Assembly (NCBI GenBank): GCA_038251275.1
Contig: JBBSBM010000030.1
Location: 8,113-72,112 of the forward strand
DNA length: 64,000 nt
Reading direction: 5' to 3'
Origin: CFX2 sp038251275
Lineage (GTDB): Bacteria; Chloroflexota; Anaerolineae; Aggregatilineales; Phototrophicaceae
The notes under the pieces were generated by a model. It had not been told where the DNA came from. It saw nothing but the letters and a program-made list of their open reading frames with translations, and ran no database searches. Below, piece after piece: positions 44,034 through 54,527 of this stretch. Position numbers and translations under genes: made by a program. Within the stretch, counting starts at the first letter, position 1. Every line of letters begins with the position of its first letter.

Positions 44034-44983
44034 TCAGAAGCCATTTCGTCAATAGATTTATAAGCATCAGCGAGCGCAGAACGATCTGAATCTGATAAAC
44101 CGGACAAACCCGATAATTGCCGCAATTTAGATCGTATTCCATAAGCAACCATTTTGCGGGCTATGGTACGCCTTAGAGGGTCAAAATACCGATCAAATAA
44201 CAAAAGCCGACTCTGCCAAAGATACATTAAACTACGAGGTCGAACTTGCGATGCACTCTTACCTGCGAGGTGAGTCACATAGGCGGATGGAACACAAAAA
44301 ACATCCCAGCCTGCACGATGAATACGCCATGCCCAATCAATTTCCTCACAGTACATAAAAAATTGTTCATCAAACATACCCGTTTGCTCGATAACTTCGG
44401 ACTTGAGCATCATGGTCGCGCCCAATACAAAATCGACGGCAAAGGGTTTTTGGGCATCATATTTTTCGCGCGGATAACGTCCGTTAAAGGAGCTATCAAA
44501 CAATCGTCCGGGTGTTGGGAAAAATTCAACCCACAATTGGCACAATCCGGGAAAGGAAAAAGCACTATGCTGAAAACTGCCATCTTCATAGGTTAAAGCT
44601 GCACCGACTAATCCACTTTTAGCGTTTGAGAACAGTGCGTCATACAGTGTTTGAGTTGCGCCTTGATGTGTGATGGTATCGGGGTTTAAGAGATAAACTG
44701 CTTTTGGCAGTGATTGAGACATATTTGATCCAAAACCCATCTCGTGAAGTGCTAAGTTATTAGCTGCCCCAAAGCCTAAATTTTTAGTGCTTGCAATCAA
44801 TTTCACCTGTGGAAAGCTAGAGCAGATTATTTCAACCGTTCTGTCAGTTGAGGCACTATCCACTACGTAGACTTTAGATGATATTCGGCTATTTGCGAGG
44901 TCATCCATCAAGCTTTGAAGCGCAACCTGAACCAAATCACTCACATTCCATGTGACGATAACAACCGCTAAATCAACAGTCAT
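44030..44983 (-). CDS. GT2 glycosyltransferase (rhamnosyltransferase-like)
   Basis: A 317-residue family-2 enzyme: LAVVIVTWNVSDLVQVALQSL, VYVVDSASTDRTVEI, KNLGFGAANNLAL, the DxD-type site YLLNPDTI, and FDEQFFMYCEEIDWAWRIHRAGW, typical of WbbL-like rhamnosyltransferases. No membrane helix. It stands between the other GT2 gene and the PhnD-like gene, whose end it overlaps by one base. Sugar specificity is unproven. Confidence 0.9.
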   Translation of the reverse strand: MTVDLAVVIVTWNVSDLVQVALQSLMDDLANSRISSKVYVVDSASTDRTVEIICSSFPQVKLIASTKNLGFGAANNLALHEMGFGSNMSQSLPKAVYLLNPDTITHQGATQTLYDALFSNAKSGLVGAALTYEDGSFQHSAFSFPGLCQLWVEFFPTPGRLFDSSFNGRYPREKYDAQKPFAVDFVLGATMMLKSEVIEQTGMFDEQFFMYCEEIDWAWRIHRAGWDVFCVPSAYVTHLAGKSASQVRPRSLMYLWQSRLLLFDRYFDPLRRTIARKMVAYGIRSKLRQLSGLSGLSDSDRSALADAYKSIDEMASE

Positions 44984-45990
44984 TAGTTACCTAACTGTGT
45001 GAAGTCATGTTTGGTACTGGTAGCGAATTCTAATAAAGGCTGTAAATCTTCTGACTTCGCAGGAACTAGCGCAACCGGCCCTAGTAATTGGATGATATTG
45101 GGTTTAAGTAGACGATCTTTAGACAAACTGATCCACTCGTCATTCAAGGCTGTTAAAGCGTTAAAAGGAATATCTGAAGATGCGACCAAAACGGCATAGG
45201 GAATGGCAACACTGCTGGTTAAGGTTGATACTTTGGCTGAAATGGCCTTATCATCGGTAACCAATTCGCTTACAAGAGCATCAGGAATTGCGGCAGCGTC
45301 GCAAGCACTTGTGGATACGGCCTTCACTAAATCAGCTGGTTCAGCAAAATCTTTAATGGTCTTTGGATCATTTTCGGAATCCATTCCCGCAGCATCCATC
45401 ATTAGTGATGGGATCACCCAACTAACCAAATCGGTGTTGGAAATACGACAAAATATGCGCCCTTTTATATCAGAAAGCGCACTTATTCCACGTCGGACAA
45501 TGATAGTCGCGATTTCGCCCGTGGTCGCTTTCGAACCTATTCCGCGACTCACAAGCAGTTGCGGTTGACCACATTTTTTGGCGTTGGCAGCAATGTAGCC
45601 TAAGCCAGTCAGCCATGCAGCAGCAGGTTGATCAACTGTAGAAGCACAAAGTGCGCTCAACACAGCAGCGTCACTATCAAGAACCTCAATCTTAACAACT
45701 AAGCCCGTTTTCTTTTCGATAGCAGCCTCAAGGTCAGTGAGCGTTTTATCAGAATCAAGCTTGACACTCGGGTGAATAATTAAATGTAAAGGATTATCAG
45801 CCTTGCCTACGGGAACGCTCGTCGGTAGTGCTGGCAAAGGAGTAGACCGGGGTACAGCAGTTAGAGTGGGTATGGGAGTCGGCAATACAGCTGCCGCTTG
45901 CGGACGACAGGCCACGACAACTAGTGTTAGGAAACCCAACAGAAGTAACCGCACTAAGCCAATTGAAAATATGCGCTTCGGTTGGGACAC
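44983..45990 (-). CDS. PhnD-like periplasmic-binding lipoprotein
   Basis: A 335-residue protein with a lipoprotein-like signal ending VVVAC (Cys28) and a short Pro-rich spacer. The mature part resembles phosphate/phosphonate-binding (PhnD) proteins: PLHLIIHPSVKLDSDKTLTDLEAAIEKKTGLVVKIEVLDS, ALCASTVDQPAAAWLTGLGYIAA, and SDIKGRIFCRISNTDLVSW. No ABC permease or ATPase gene is next to it, so it could be a sensor or orphan binding protein. Ligand unknown. Confidence 0.82.
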   Translation of the reverse strand: MSQPKRIFSIGLVRLLLLGFLTLVVVACRPQAAAVLPTPIPTLTAVPRSTPLPALPTSVPVGKADNPLHLIIHPSVKLDSDKTLTDLEAAIEKKTGLVVKIEVLDSDAAVLSALCASTVDQPAAAWLTGLGYIAANAKKCGQPQLLVSRGIGSKATTGEIATIIVRRGISALSDIKGRIFCRISNTDLVSWVIPSLMMDAAGMDSENDPKTIKDFAEPADLVKAVSTSACDAAAIPDALVSELVTDDKAISAKVSTLTSSVAIPYAVLVASSDIPFNALTALNDEWISLSKDRLLKPNIIQLLGPVALVPAKSEDLQPLLEFATSTKHDFTQLGN

Positions 45991-46032
45991 TGGTATTCCT
46001 CCACTCGTTTGATGTGTATGCCTATTATAGCA

Positions 46033-47433
46033 TCACCCGCCCGTAGAACCGTCCGTTTGCACAAGTAAAATATCACGTGCACCAACCCGTTGATTCACGA
46101 CCGCGACATCTTCATGTATGAGACCCGCCCAACATTGTTGAGGGTTACGTGCTTTAATCAACTGCGTCAAGTGGATCGCGCCCCACACTTCACTTTGTGC
46201 ACCAGCAGGCAAGTAATAGTAGATGTTGCCGTTTTGTGGATCCGTTTCTTTGGTCAAGGTATCCGGTGAACCGACCGCCCATCGCCACGGCCAATTGGTT
46301 TCTGATGTAGAACACATAATACCGACACGGAATGAACCGGATTGCTCATACACGCCAGTCGCGCCCCACACTTGGTTATCATCATAAACCGTTCCGGGCC
46401 AAGGTCCACTCGTACGAATAGCCACTTTTCCATAATTACGAACGGTTAACTTAAATATCAACATCTCGCCAACAGGCATTGAAACCGTGCTAAATCCCAA
46501 ATCCTTAGAAAAAGTAGGAGGTGTTAAAAGTTCATCGGTTTGAGTGGTTGTAATCGCATAATTCGCATCATAAGGTTGAGAGGCAAATACAACGTCGATC
46601 CCTGAGGGTTGAGGTGCAATTTCTGCTTGTGGAACTCCACCATTATTGATGGTCAATTTAGCAGTTTGGCTAGTGCGCTGCCCTTCCAAGTCTTGGGCAA
46701 CGGCTACGACTGTATAATCGCCATTTGAGGGCGGTTCGACACCACGTTCAATGCCGCCATCGTAATCAAAAAAGTGTTGGCCTGCTTCGCCGGGTTTACG
46801 TCCGCTCAAAATTTCTGGGATGTAAATGGATTGTCCATCTAAACCTTGAAGATAGACAGTCAATGACTCAACAGGCTTTGTCAGGTTGAGATTCATAATG
46901 ACGCGATCAGCAATACCGTCTTGATTCGGTGAAAATTCGCGACGATCCAGCGTAAAGTCAGTCATTTCTGGTAACTGTGATCCTGCGTCGGCAATCTCGA
47001 GTTTCCCAGTTTGCTCGGCTTTTTCCCCAGTGATAGCATCCTTCGCTTGCAACTGCCATGTATACTGCCCATTAGGGATTAAACGGCGTTCGATTTCACC
47101 AGTGACGTTTTCATTTGGCAGTTTAAAGCCGCCAACTACGCCGCTAAAAGCAACTGTATAGTCTGCCGGAATACGAGCTTCATTCTGCCGGAATACAAAA
47201 TTTGTACCATCCATCGATTGAAATGTAAGAGAAACTTCAGCATTGCGCGATATACCATATGAAAAATTCGTTACATCCGAATCGCCATCAGCGTTTGGCG
47301 TGATTCGATCTAATGAAAAAGCCGCATGAGTGATCAGCGGCAGATTGGGTTGAATCAGTGATTGACCGACCAACACCACTGCCGCCAAAACGACTACAGC
47401 GACCAAAATTGTTACCCAAATTGATACTCGCAT
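46033..47433 (-). CDS. Membrane-anchored protein with FlgD-like Ig domains
   Basis: A 466-residue protein with one N-terminal helix (about 5-28). Two repeats of the FlgD Ig type follow: FSLDRITPNADGDSDVTNFSY (about 38-130) and FTLDRREFSPNQDGIADRV (about 158-260), each with the acidic PNxDGxxD loop. The rest (about 270-460) is a beta-rich domain with NYGKVAIRTSGPWPG and GSFRVGIMCSTSETNWPWRW. It probably faces the outside of the cell. It is divergent from lon; the function is unknown. Confidence 0.75.
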   Translation of the reverse strand: MRVSIWVTILVAVVVLAAVVLVGQSLIQPNLPLITHAAFSLDRITPNADGDSDVTNFSYGISRNAEVSLTFQSMDGTNFVFRQNEARIPADYTVAFSGVVGGFKLPNENVTGEIERRLIPNGQYTWQLQAKDAITGEKAEQTGKLEIADAGSQLPEMTDFTLDRREFSPNQDGIADRVIMNLNLTKPVESLTVYLQGLDGQSIYIPEILSGRKPGEAGQHFFDYDGGIERGVEPPSNGDYTVVAVAQDLEGQRTSQTAKLTINNGGVPQAEIAPQPSGIDVVFASQPYDANYAITTTQTDELLTPPTFSKDLGFSTVSMPVGEMLIFKLTVRNYGKVAIRTSGPWPGTVYDDNQVWGATGVYEQSGSFRVGIMCSTSETNWPWRWAVGSPDTLTKETDPQNGNIYYYLPAGAQSEVWGAIHLTQLIKARNPQQCWAGLIHEDVAVVNQRVGARDILLVQTDGSTGG

Positions 47434-47590
47434 ATCATTTCCATCTACTTACCGACCAAAAATAAGTGTAGCGGAAAGGAATGCCAACGCCAAGTGTAAG
47501 CCAATATTATTAAAGCAGGATGTTTACTGCATGGGCATACTGAGGTAAACTGCAATCCCCTTTAATTTTCACCGCTTGAGGTCAACTGCA

Positions 47591-50041
47591 TTGGCGAATC
47601 AGACAGGTATAAACGAATTCCAGAAAATTACAGATGCCACCACTGACAAAGATGGCCTGATCACTTGCCCAGTTGTGCCGCTGCGTGGCCTCGTCATTTT
47701 TCCCAATGTTATTAGTCCAATTTCAACCCGTAATCCCCGCGCTATGGCTGCTATTCAAGCGGCACTGGTTAGCCATAAAACAGTGGTTGGTGTTGCGTTA
47801 CGTGATGCCAATATCACTAATATCCAAGCAAAAGATTTATACGGAATTGGTACGGAAGTCGCGCTTAGCCGCATTATCCGTACACCCGATGACAGTCGTA
47901 ATGTGCTGGCACAGGGACGACGACGTGTCGAGATTATTGAGGTCTTGCAAACCGATCCTTACATCATCGTCAAAGCCCGTCCTTTCGAGGACTTAGATCC
48001 TGATATTGAAAGTACATCTGAATTAGTGGACCGTGTATTTCAATTGGTCCAACAGTATGCTGATTTGAATACCACACTACCAGATGATGTCGTAGATCAT
48101 CTATTGGATGTGGAAGACCCAGAACTACTTTCCGATTTTGTAAGTTCGGCACTGGTTTTACCACTTGATGAGCAACAGCGTTTACTGGAAACACGCACAC
48201 TTGAGGAACGGTTGCAAGAAATTTCACTCCTACTTAGCCAAGAAATTAGTGTGCTGGAGTTGCGAGAAGAGATTAATAATCAAGTTCAGCAAGAAATGGA
48301 TCGCAGCCAACGGGAAGTTTATCTACGCGAACAGATGCGTATCATTCAAACGGAACTTGGCGAAGGCGATATCTTCCAGCAAGAAATCAATGAAGTGCGT
48401 GACCAAATCGTCAATGCCAATCTACCTGCCGACATCCAAGAAAAGGCACTGAAAGAACTTTCACGATTAATGATGATGCCGCCAATGGCTCCCGAAGTCG
48501 GTATCATCCGCACCTACATCGACTGGCTGGTGGGTCTACCGTGGAATAAATCCAGCGACGACAATTTAGATATTAAAAACGCACAGCAAGTACTCGACGA
48601 AGACCACTACGGCTTGCCTAAAGTAAAAGATCGCATCCTAGAATATATCGCGGTACGCAAGCTGGCAAACAACAAGATGAAAAGTCCCATTCTGTGCTTT
48701 GTTGGCCCACCCGGAGTTGGTAAAACATCGTTAGGGAAAAGCATTGCACGGGCATTGGGACGGGAATTTATCCGTGTCAGCTTAGGTGGTGTGCGCGATG
48801 AGGCTGAAATTCGTGGTCATCGTCGCACCTACATCGGGGCGCTGCCGGGTCGTATTCTCCAAACGATGCGGCGGGCAGGAACAATCAACCCGGTCTTCAT
48901 ACTTGATGAAATTGACAAATTGGGTGCAGATTTCCGAGGTGATCCGTCTTCTGCTCTGTTAGAAGTGCTCGATCCCGAACAAAACAACACTTTTTCAGAT
49001 CATTATTTGGAAATGCCCTATGACCTTTCCAAAGTATTGTTCATCACAACAGCCAATGACCTTGACCCGATTCCTGATGCACTTCTTGATCGGCTAGAAG
49101 TCATTGAATTTAGTGGCTATACCGATGAAGAAAAACTGGCTATCGCGCGCAAGTTCTTAATTCCGACGCAGCTTGAAGCCCATGGATTACAAGATGCCAA
49201 AATCAGTTTTGATTCTAGAGCGATTAAGGCACTTATCCGCGAATATACGTATGAGGGTGGGGTTCGCAATCTTAATCGCGAAATTGCCAACGTATGCCGG
49301 AAAATCGCACGGTTATTGGCTGAAGAAAAACCATATTCGCCAAAGATTACCCGCAATAAAGTGGTAGAGCTGCTCGGCCCCCCCTTATTTACCAATCGAC
49401 TGGCTCACAAGGAAGACAGTGTTGGATTGGTGACAGGATTGGTTTGGACATATGATGGTGGAGACATAACTGTCATTGAGGTCTCTGTTTTACCGGGCAA
49501 AGGCAGTTTATTGATGACAGGTCAGCTTGGCGAAATCATGCAAGAATCGGTGCAAACAGCCTTAAGTTACGTGCGTTCTCGCGCCAAAGATTTCGATTTG
49601 CCGAGCGATGATTTTGAGAGCTATGACGTGCATCTTCATCTGCCAGAAGGAGCAATTCCTAAAGAAGGCCCATCTGCAGGCATTACGCTAGCTATCGCTA
49701 TACTTTCGGCTTTCACAGAGCGTAAAGTACGCAGCCAATATGCGATGACCGGGGAAATTACACTGCGTGGGAAAGTGTTGGCGGTTGGTGGCGTGAAGGA
49801 AAAAGTGCTGGCCGCACGGCGGGCTGGCATTACTCATGTTATATTACCTGCTGAGAACAAGAAGGATTTGATCGATATTCCCAAAGAAGCTTTAGATGAC
49901 CTGCAAATCTCATTTGTGTCGGACATGCAGCAGGTGATTGACAAAGTATTACTCGCACCACCACCTGAAGGCCGAAAGCGGGATAAAGATCGCCAAGAAG
50001 AGGAAAAGGACGAATCCTCAGAAACGGCAGTTCAAACGTGA
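47591..50041 (+). CDS. lon: ATP-dependent protease Lon (La)
   Basis: I choose TTG 47591 (816 residues) since GAGG sits nine bases upstream; TTG 47576 contains that site. The LAN domain (about 20-215) starts with CPVVPLRGLVIFPNV. The AAA module has Walker A GPPGVGKTSLGKS (about 371-383), Walker B VFILDEIDKLG and sensor motifs; the S16 protease has PKEGPSAGIT (Ser695) and GGVKEKVLAARR (Lys736). The charged tail (KRDKDRQEEEKDES) is unusual. Lon degrades misfolded and regulatory proteins. The stop overlaps the next gene's GTG. Confidence 0.97.
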   Translation: MANQTGINEFQKITDATTDKDGLITCPVVPLRGLVIFPNVISPISTRNPRAMAAIQAALVSHKTVVGVALRDANITNIQAKDLYGIGTEVALSRIIRTPDDSRNVLAQGRRRVEIIEVLQTDPYIIVKARPFEDLDPDIESTSELVDRVFQLVQQYADLNTTLPDDVVDHLLDVEDPELLSDFVSSALVLPLDEQQRLLETRTLEERLQEISLLLSQEISVLELREEINNQVQQEMDRSQREVYLREQMRIIQTELGEGDIFQQEINEVRDQIVNANLPADIQEKALKELSRLMMMPPMAPEVGIIRTYIDWLVGLPWNKSSDDNLDIKNAQQVLDEDHYGLPKVKDRILEYIAVRKLANNKMKSPILCFVGPPGVGKTSLGKSIARALGREFIRVSLGGVRDEAEIRGHRRTYIGALPGRILQTMRRAGTINPVFILDEIDKLGADFRGDPSSALLEVLDPEQNNTFSDHYLEMPYDLSKVLFITTANDLDPIPDALLDRLEVIEFSGYTDEEKLAIARKFLIPTQLEAHGLQDAKISFDSRAIKALIREYTYEGGVRNLNREIANVCRKIARLLAEEKPYSPKITRNKVVELLGPPLFTNRLAHKEDSVGLVTGLVWTYDGGDITVIEVSVLPGKGSLLMTGQLGEIMQESVQTALSYVRSRAKDFDLPSDDFESYDVHLHLPEGAIPKEGPSAGITLAIAILSAFTERKVRSQYAMTGEITLRGKVLAVGGVKEKVLAARRAGITHVILPAENKKDLIDIPKEALDDLQISFVSDMQQVIDKVLLAPPPEGRKRDKDRQEEEKDESSETAVQT

Positions 50042-51480
50042 GTACATCAATTGATGAGCTATGGCACCTCATTAAAAATGGGCGTAACCATCATACCGAA
50101 TGGTTTAGTGAACAGTCTGCGCCGGAAATGCTTGCCGAGACGTTAGTGGCTATGGCAAACAGTCACGGCGGAACGGTGCTATTGGGCGTAACGGGTCATA
50201 ATGGAAACATTATCGGCGTGCGCGATCCCAATGAAGCAGTGGATACCATTTTACAGACCGCGCTCACCATTGAACCTCATCTGATTGTGCCGTTGCCACA
50301 GGTTGTCCGACTGAGCGGCAAGTCGATTGTTATCGTTCAAATCCCAACGGGTATGCCCCATGTTTACGGCCTTAAGGGTCGATACTTACAGCGTCAAGGC
50401 ATTGATAACACACCGCTTAATCCACCTGAACTTCGCAAATTAGTTGTTGAACGCAGCGAAGGCAGCTTCGAAACTGAACTCGCCACCAATACCAGTTTAG
50501 AGGATCTAGACTGGGAAAAAGTTAAATCCTACGCAGCCAGTCTCAGCGGTATGGGCGAGACTACACCAGAAAAAATTCTCATTAAACGAGGCTGCTTAAT
50601 TGAACACGATGGAAAATTAAAACCCACTTATGCGGGTATTTTGCTTTTCGGGAAAGATCCGCAGCGCTTTGTACGTGGCGCAGATATTACGGCGGCACGA
50701 TTCGCGACCGAAACCATGAGTGATACATTCATACGACAAGATATGAGTGGCACATTGCCCGATCAAATCCGGCGCGCAGAAACCTTTTTAGTGGATCATC
50801 TACGAAAAGGGATTCAACTCGGTACAACAATGGCGCGAGCAGAAACGTTTGAATATCCGTTGGAAGCCGCTCGCGAATTGGTTGTCAATGCGGTCGCACA
50901 TCGCGATTACCGCATCAATGGCGATGGTGTACGGCTTTTCATTTTCAGTAATCGCATGGAAGTTACGAGTCCAGGAAGGTTGCCGGGGCCAGTTACAATT
51001 GCCAACATCAAAGATGAACGGTTTTCGCGCAACCCGGCGATAGTGCAAGTCCTGTCCGATATGGGATTTATCGAACGGCTCGGATATGGCGTTGACCGCG
51101 TGATTGATCTGATGCAGCAGCAGCAACTCAGCGCACCAGAATTTGAAGAAACGGCCGGTGGTTTTCGCGTCGTACTGCGAAATACTAACACCAAACCTAA
51201 AGTTCAAGCTGCGCCGGCCAATCCTGTTCCACAACTGAACGGCATTTATCAGGGTGTCGAAATTAACCCACGACAAGAAGAAGCTATTTTATTTCTAAAC
51301 CGCGAAGGTGGCAGCAAGCGCATCACAAACAGCGATTTACAATCTCTTTGTCCAGATGTGCATCCTGAAACCATTAGACGTGATTTAGCTGATCTGGTCA
51401 CCAAAAATATTTTACGAAAAATGGGACAAAAACGCGGATCTTATTATGTTTTTCGCCCTGAACTTATTGAGAGCAAATAA
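50038..51480 (+). CDS. AlbA_2/Schlafen-domain ATP-binding regulator (COG2865-like)
   Basis: A 480-residue protein starting at GTG 50038, overlapping the lon stop as GTGA. The AlbA_2 domain (about 8-135) has HHTEWFSEQSAPEMLAETLVAMANSHGGTVLLGV. The middle has an HATPase_c_4-like region (about 280-360): AARELVVNAVAHRDYRINGD, EVTSPGRLPGPV and RNPAIVQVLSDMGFIERLGYGVDRV. A winged helix (about 410-475) ends the protein. These are called ATP-dependent helicase or regulator homologues, mostly untested. Coupling to lon suggests a shared stress role, which is inferred. Confidence 0.9.
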   Translation: MSTSIDELWHLIKNGRNHHTEWFSEQSAPEMLAETLVAMANSHGGTVLLGVTGHNGNIIGVRDPNEAVDTILQTALTIEPHLIVPLPQVVRLSGKSIVIVQIPTGMPHVYGLKGRYLQRQGIDNTPLNPPELRKLVVERSEGSFETELATNTSLEDLDWEKVKSYAASLSGMGETTPEKILIKRGCLIEHDGKLKPTYAGILLFGKDPQRFVRGADITAARFATETMSDTFIRQDMSGTLPDQIRRAETFLVDHLRKGIQLGTTMARAETFEYPLEAARELVVNAVAHRDYRINGDGVRLFIFSNRMEVTSPGRLPGPVTIANIKDERFSRNPAIVQVLSDMGFIERLGYGVDRVIDLMQQQQLSAPEFEETAGGFRVVLRNTNTKPKVQAAPANPVPQLNGIYQGVEINPRQEEAILFLNREGGSKRITNSDLQSLCPDVHPETIRRDLADLVTKNILRKMGQKRGSYYVFRPELIESK

Positions 51481-51484
51481 TAAC

Positions 51485-52861
51485 ATGGCACGCATCCGCA
51501 TTGTGATTTGGCTGATGATGCTCATACTGACAGGATGCAACCTTAGCCAAGGCGCAGATACGACACCTGAACTAGCCCCTACTCCATCACCAACCGTCGC
51601 AACAGCGCTTAGCTGCGATGATCTCGTGACTACTGCACTTAATAAAGCTAATCAAGTTTGCAGCACATTAGGCCGTAACCAAGTTTGTTATGGAAATAAC
51701 CTTATTGATGCGGAGCTGCAACCGAATGCCACTACGACCTTTACCAAAGATGGTGATATTGTGAGTGTCAATTTGATTCGCAAGCTAACAACCGCACCAC
51801 TTGACACATCCAAGCAAGTGTGGGGCATTGCGATCATGAAAATACAGGCGAATCTGCCGGATACTTTACCGGGGCAGAATGTAACTTTCCTACTGTTCGG
51901 AAATGCTGTATTAGACAACATTACACCCCAAATGCAGGCAGTTGTACTCAAAACAGGAGTCGGTGGCACGACAAGCTGTAGTAACGCGCCAAAATCAGCA
52001 CTACTCCTGCAATCGCCAGAAGGCAGCCAAGCCACCATGAAGATCAATGGCGCGAGTATTTCGCTTGGTTCAACGGCGTATATCACGGCAGAGCAAAATT
52101 CTGAACTGACTATCGCGACAATTGAAGGTTCGGCTGTGGTCAGTTCGGCGAATACCACGCGTGTGGTACAACCGGGAGCGCAAGTTCATTTGGCATTAGG
52201 TGGAAGCGACGGTTTACAAGTCAGTGGGCCGCCATCGCAACCAGAACCATTTGATTTACAAGCGGTTGGACAAGCACCATTACCCTTACTCGAGCGTCAG
52301 GTACAAGTACCGCCACCGATTGCGCCCGTTGTACCGACCAACACGAGTGTGAGTGTGCCAGTTGTACCTACAGCTTGTGTAGCCCGAGCGGACTGGAATT
52401 TCAGTTACACCATTCAAACTGGCGATACGCTGTTCAAGGTAGCGCAGTCCTTTGGTTTGAGCGTGACGGATTTGCAACAAGGTAACTGTATCGTGGATGC
52501 AAACCAGATACAGGTCGGACAAGTAATCCGTGTTCCTCGTCAACTTGCGACCGCGATACCTCAACCAACTGCACAACCAACCAATACGATCGCGCCAACG
52601 GCAATTAATCCCAATCTTCGTGCCGACAGTACTCAATTAAAACAAGGCGAATGTACAACCATCCATTGGGATGTTACGAACGTAAGTCAGGTATACTTCC
52701 AAGGGCAACCTGTAAATACAAACAGTCAGCAAGTTTGCCCACGTGTGGATACGACTTACACCTTATTGCTCACTTATCAAGACGGTAAACAAGTGCCATA
52801 TTCAGTCAGAGTACTCGTTGCGCTGCCCCAAGCCGCACCCGAGTCAACTGCCGCTCAATAG
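51485..52861 (+). CDS. Lipoprotein with FecR-like and LysM domains
   Basis: Starting at ATG 51485 (458 residues), because this gives the clean lipoprotein signal MARIRIVIWLMMLILTGC with Cys18. After a short Pro/Thr linker comes a beta-rich region, then a FecR-like stretch (about 190-245: ISLGSTAYITAEQNSELT, SAVVSSANTTRVVQPGAQV). LysM at about 315-360 (YTIQTGDTLFKVAQSFGLSV) should bind peptidoglycan or chitin-like glycan. A final Ig-like domain (about 390-450) has CTTIHWDVTNVSQVYF. Surface-exposed; function unknown. Confidence 0.85.
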   Translation: MARIRIVIWLMMLILTGCNLSQGADTTPELAPTPSPTVATALSCDDLVTTALNKANQVCSTLGRNQVCYGNNLIDAELQPNATTTFTKDGDIVSVNLIRKLTTAPLDTSKQVWGIAIMKIQANLPDTLPGQNVTFLLFGNAVLDNITPQMQAVVLKTGVGGTTSCSNAPKSALLLQSPEGSQATMKINGASISLGSTAYITAEQNSELTIATIEGSAVVSSANTTRVVQPGAQVHLALGGSDGLQVSGPPSQPEPFDLQAVGQAPLPLLERQVQVPPPIAPVVPTNTSVSVPVVPTACVARADWNFSYTIQTGDTLFKVAQSFGLSVTDLQQGNCIVDANQIQVGQVIRVPRQLATAIPQPTAQPTNTIAPTAINPNLRADSTQLKQGECTTIHWDVTNVSQVYFQGQPVNTNSQQVCPRVDTTYTLLLTYQDGKQVPYSVRVLVALPQAAPESTAAQ

Positions 52862-52961
52862 TTGAAGTCGTAGAGTAATCGTCAGCTTTTAGCAATAGTC
52901 CGAGCGGGTTCTGCATGGTATTCTAATCGGTTTGGCGACCGTCTAGGCAGGGATTCTGATT

Positions 52962-54527
52962 ATGAAAGTTCGCGTTTTATTTTTAGCCGTGATGCTATTT
53001 AGCGCATCCTGTAGTTTAGCAAGTTCACCTACACCAACACCCGCTCCAACAGCGACTGAAACTGAAATACCGACAGTGACCATAACGCCTACGGAAACGT
53101 CAGTACCAGCAACTGAAACACCGACAGCAACCAGTACGGCTGCTGATACACCCACCATCACACCAACAGCGACTATTACACCTACGCCCTACCCGACCCC
53201 ACAAGCCACCGTAGGATTTATTTTTGACAACTGGCAACTCCTCACTGTACCCAAGGATATAATATCGAGCCTAGGTTCGCCGATGTTGGCATTCGTTAAC
53301 CAAAATGATAAAGACAATGTTCCTAATCAAGGAACACCACAACCGGCGACTGGTTTAGAAACCCTCTACTACGTAGCACCGAACAATTCCGGTGGTCGTA
53401 TTCCTGTCATGCAGCTAGCAGCCAGCACCAATAATCAGATTTACATTTCGGCAAACGGGCGTTCAGTCGCCTACTTTAAAGATGGACGCGACACGACTAC
53501 CGCACAAACGGGTGGACTCTATATGATGAGTCTGGAAAACCGAATTAGCGGACGCATCTTACCGATCAACTCATTAGTTCAACGCGGATTCTTTAGTGAT
53601 CCGGCTTGGACACGAGACGGAAGCCGTTTAGCGATGGCTGTTGCCACGGGCTACGATATTGATATTTTCACAATTGGCAGCGATGGTGCTGATCTGAAAA
53701 ATGTCACAAACAACGGTTCTTATGATATTTGGCCGTCGTGGTCACCAGATGGCAGCAAGTTGATGTTTGTGTCTGACCGTGATACGTGTAGTTGGATACC
53801 AACCGATACAAACGCTTGTGATCCAGCAATAAATACTCCGCCGATTGAAGGCAGCGTTGTTGGCAGCATCTATTTGATGGATATGACCAGCGGTGAAACC
53901 CGCCAATTGACTGATGAAAAACTGAGCGAACCACCACGTTGGTTGAACAACACCACCATCACCTTTGCGACGGGAGATCCGACATTAGGTAATCCACCAC
54001 AGCGCAAGCTGTGGATTGAAGACATCAATATTGGACAAGCACAAGAAGTTAAACTCGCTGTTGGAAGCGAAGCCCCAATACGGCTATCGGAAGCATGGGC
54101 GGCGGATGGCAGTGCCGTTGTTTATCAGAGTGTAAGCAATAATACATCAGAAATTATCGCTGTACGGCGCGATGGGTCACTCATCGGGCGCACCAGCGAA
54201 CTCAGTTTCCCACGTTTTGGAATGAGTGCATCATGGGTCAGAGATGGTTCACGTATCGCGCTTGGTGGTGTGGGTGGACAATGTCCTTACGGCGCGCGCG
54301 TACTGGATGGAGCGTTCAACTTCGTCACACGCGGCAACCCGCCTCCCGGTATGTGCAATCCAAGCTATTCACCAGACGGTGCATGGCTGGCATTCATTGG
54401 CGTGAATCCCCGGGTAGATGGGCGTGTTGATGTTCTAGTCGCGAATCCAAATGGCACAGGTACGGCCAATTTAACTGGCGTACTCAAAGGTACAATTAAC
54501 CTGATAGGTTGGGTTGGTGGTTCATAA
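52962..54527 (+). CDS. TolB-like beta-propeller (PD40) lipoprotein
   Basis: A 521-residue protein. The signal FLAVMLFSASC gives a lipid-modified Cys17, followed by a Thr/Pro/Glu-rich stalk up to about 80. The rest is a PD40/WD40-like propeller with repeated blades: DPAWTRDGSRLAMAVATG, WPSWSPDGSKLMFVSD, SASWVRDGSRIALGG and NPSYSPDGAWLAFIG. Such lipoproteins occur widely in Chloroflexota; their partners are unknown. The stalk should hold the propeller away from the membrane. Confidence 0.87.
   Translation: MKVRVLFLAVMLFSASCSLASSPTPTPAPTATETEIPTVTITPTETSVPATETPTATSTAADTPTITPTATITPTPYPTPQATVGFIFDNWQLLTVPKDIISSLGSPMLAFVNQNDKDNVPNQGTPQPATGLETLYYVAPNNSGGRIPVMQLAASTNNQIYISANGRSVAYFKDGRDTTTAQTGGLYMMSLENRISGRILPINSLVQRGFFSDPAWTRDGSRLAMAVATGYDIDIFTIGSDGADLKNVTNNGSYDIWPSWSPDGSKLMFVSDRDTCSWIPTDTNACDPAINTPPIEGSVVGSIYLMDMTSGETRQLTDEKLSEPPRWLNNTTITFATGDPTLGNPPQRKLWIEDINIGQAQEVKLAVGSEAPIRLSEAWAADGSAVVYQSVSNNTSEIIAVRRDGSLIGRTSELSFPRFGMSASWVRDGSRIALGGVGGQCPYGARVLDGAFNFVTRGNPPPGMCNPSYSPDGAWLAFIGVNPRVDGRVDVLVANPNGTGTANLTGVLKGTINLIGWVGGS

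Noticed and set aside
53020..53215. Tandem repeat in the ACACCTACA-rich DNA of the propeller lipoprotein
   Set aside because: It is explained by the Thr/Pro-rich stalk of the protein, with no fixed repeat length.
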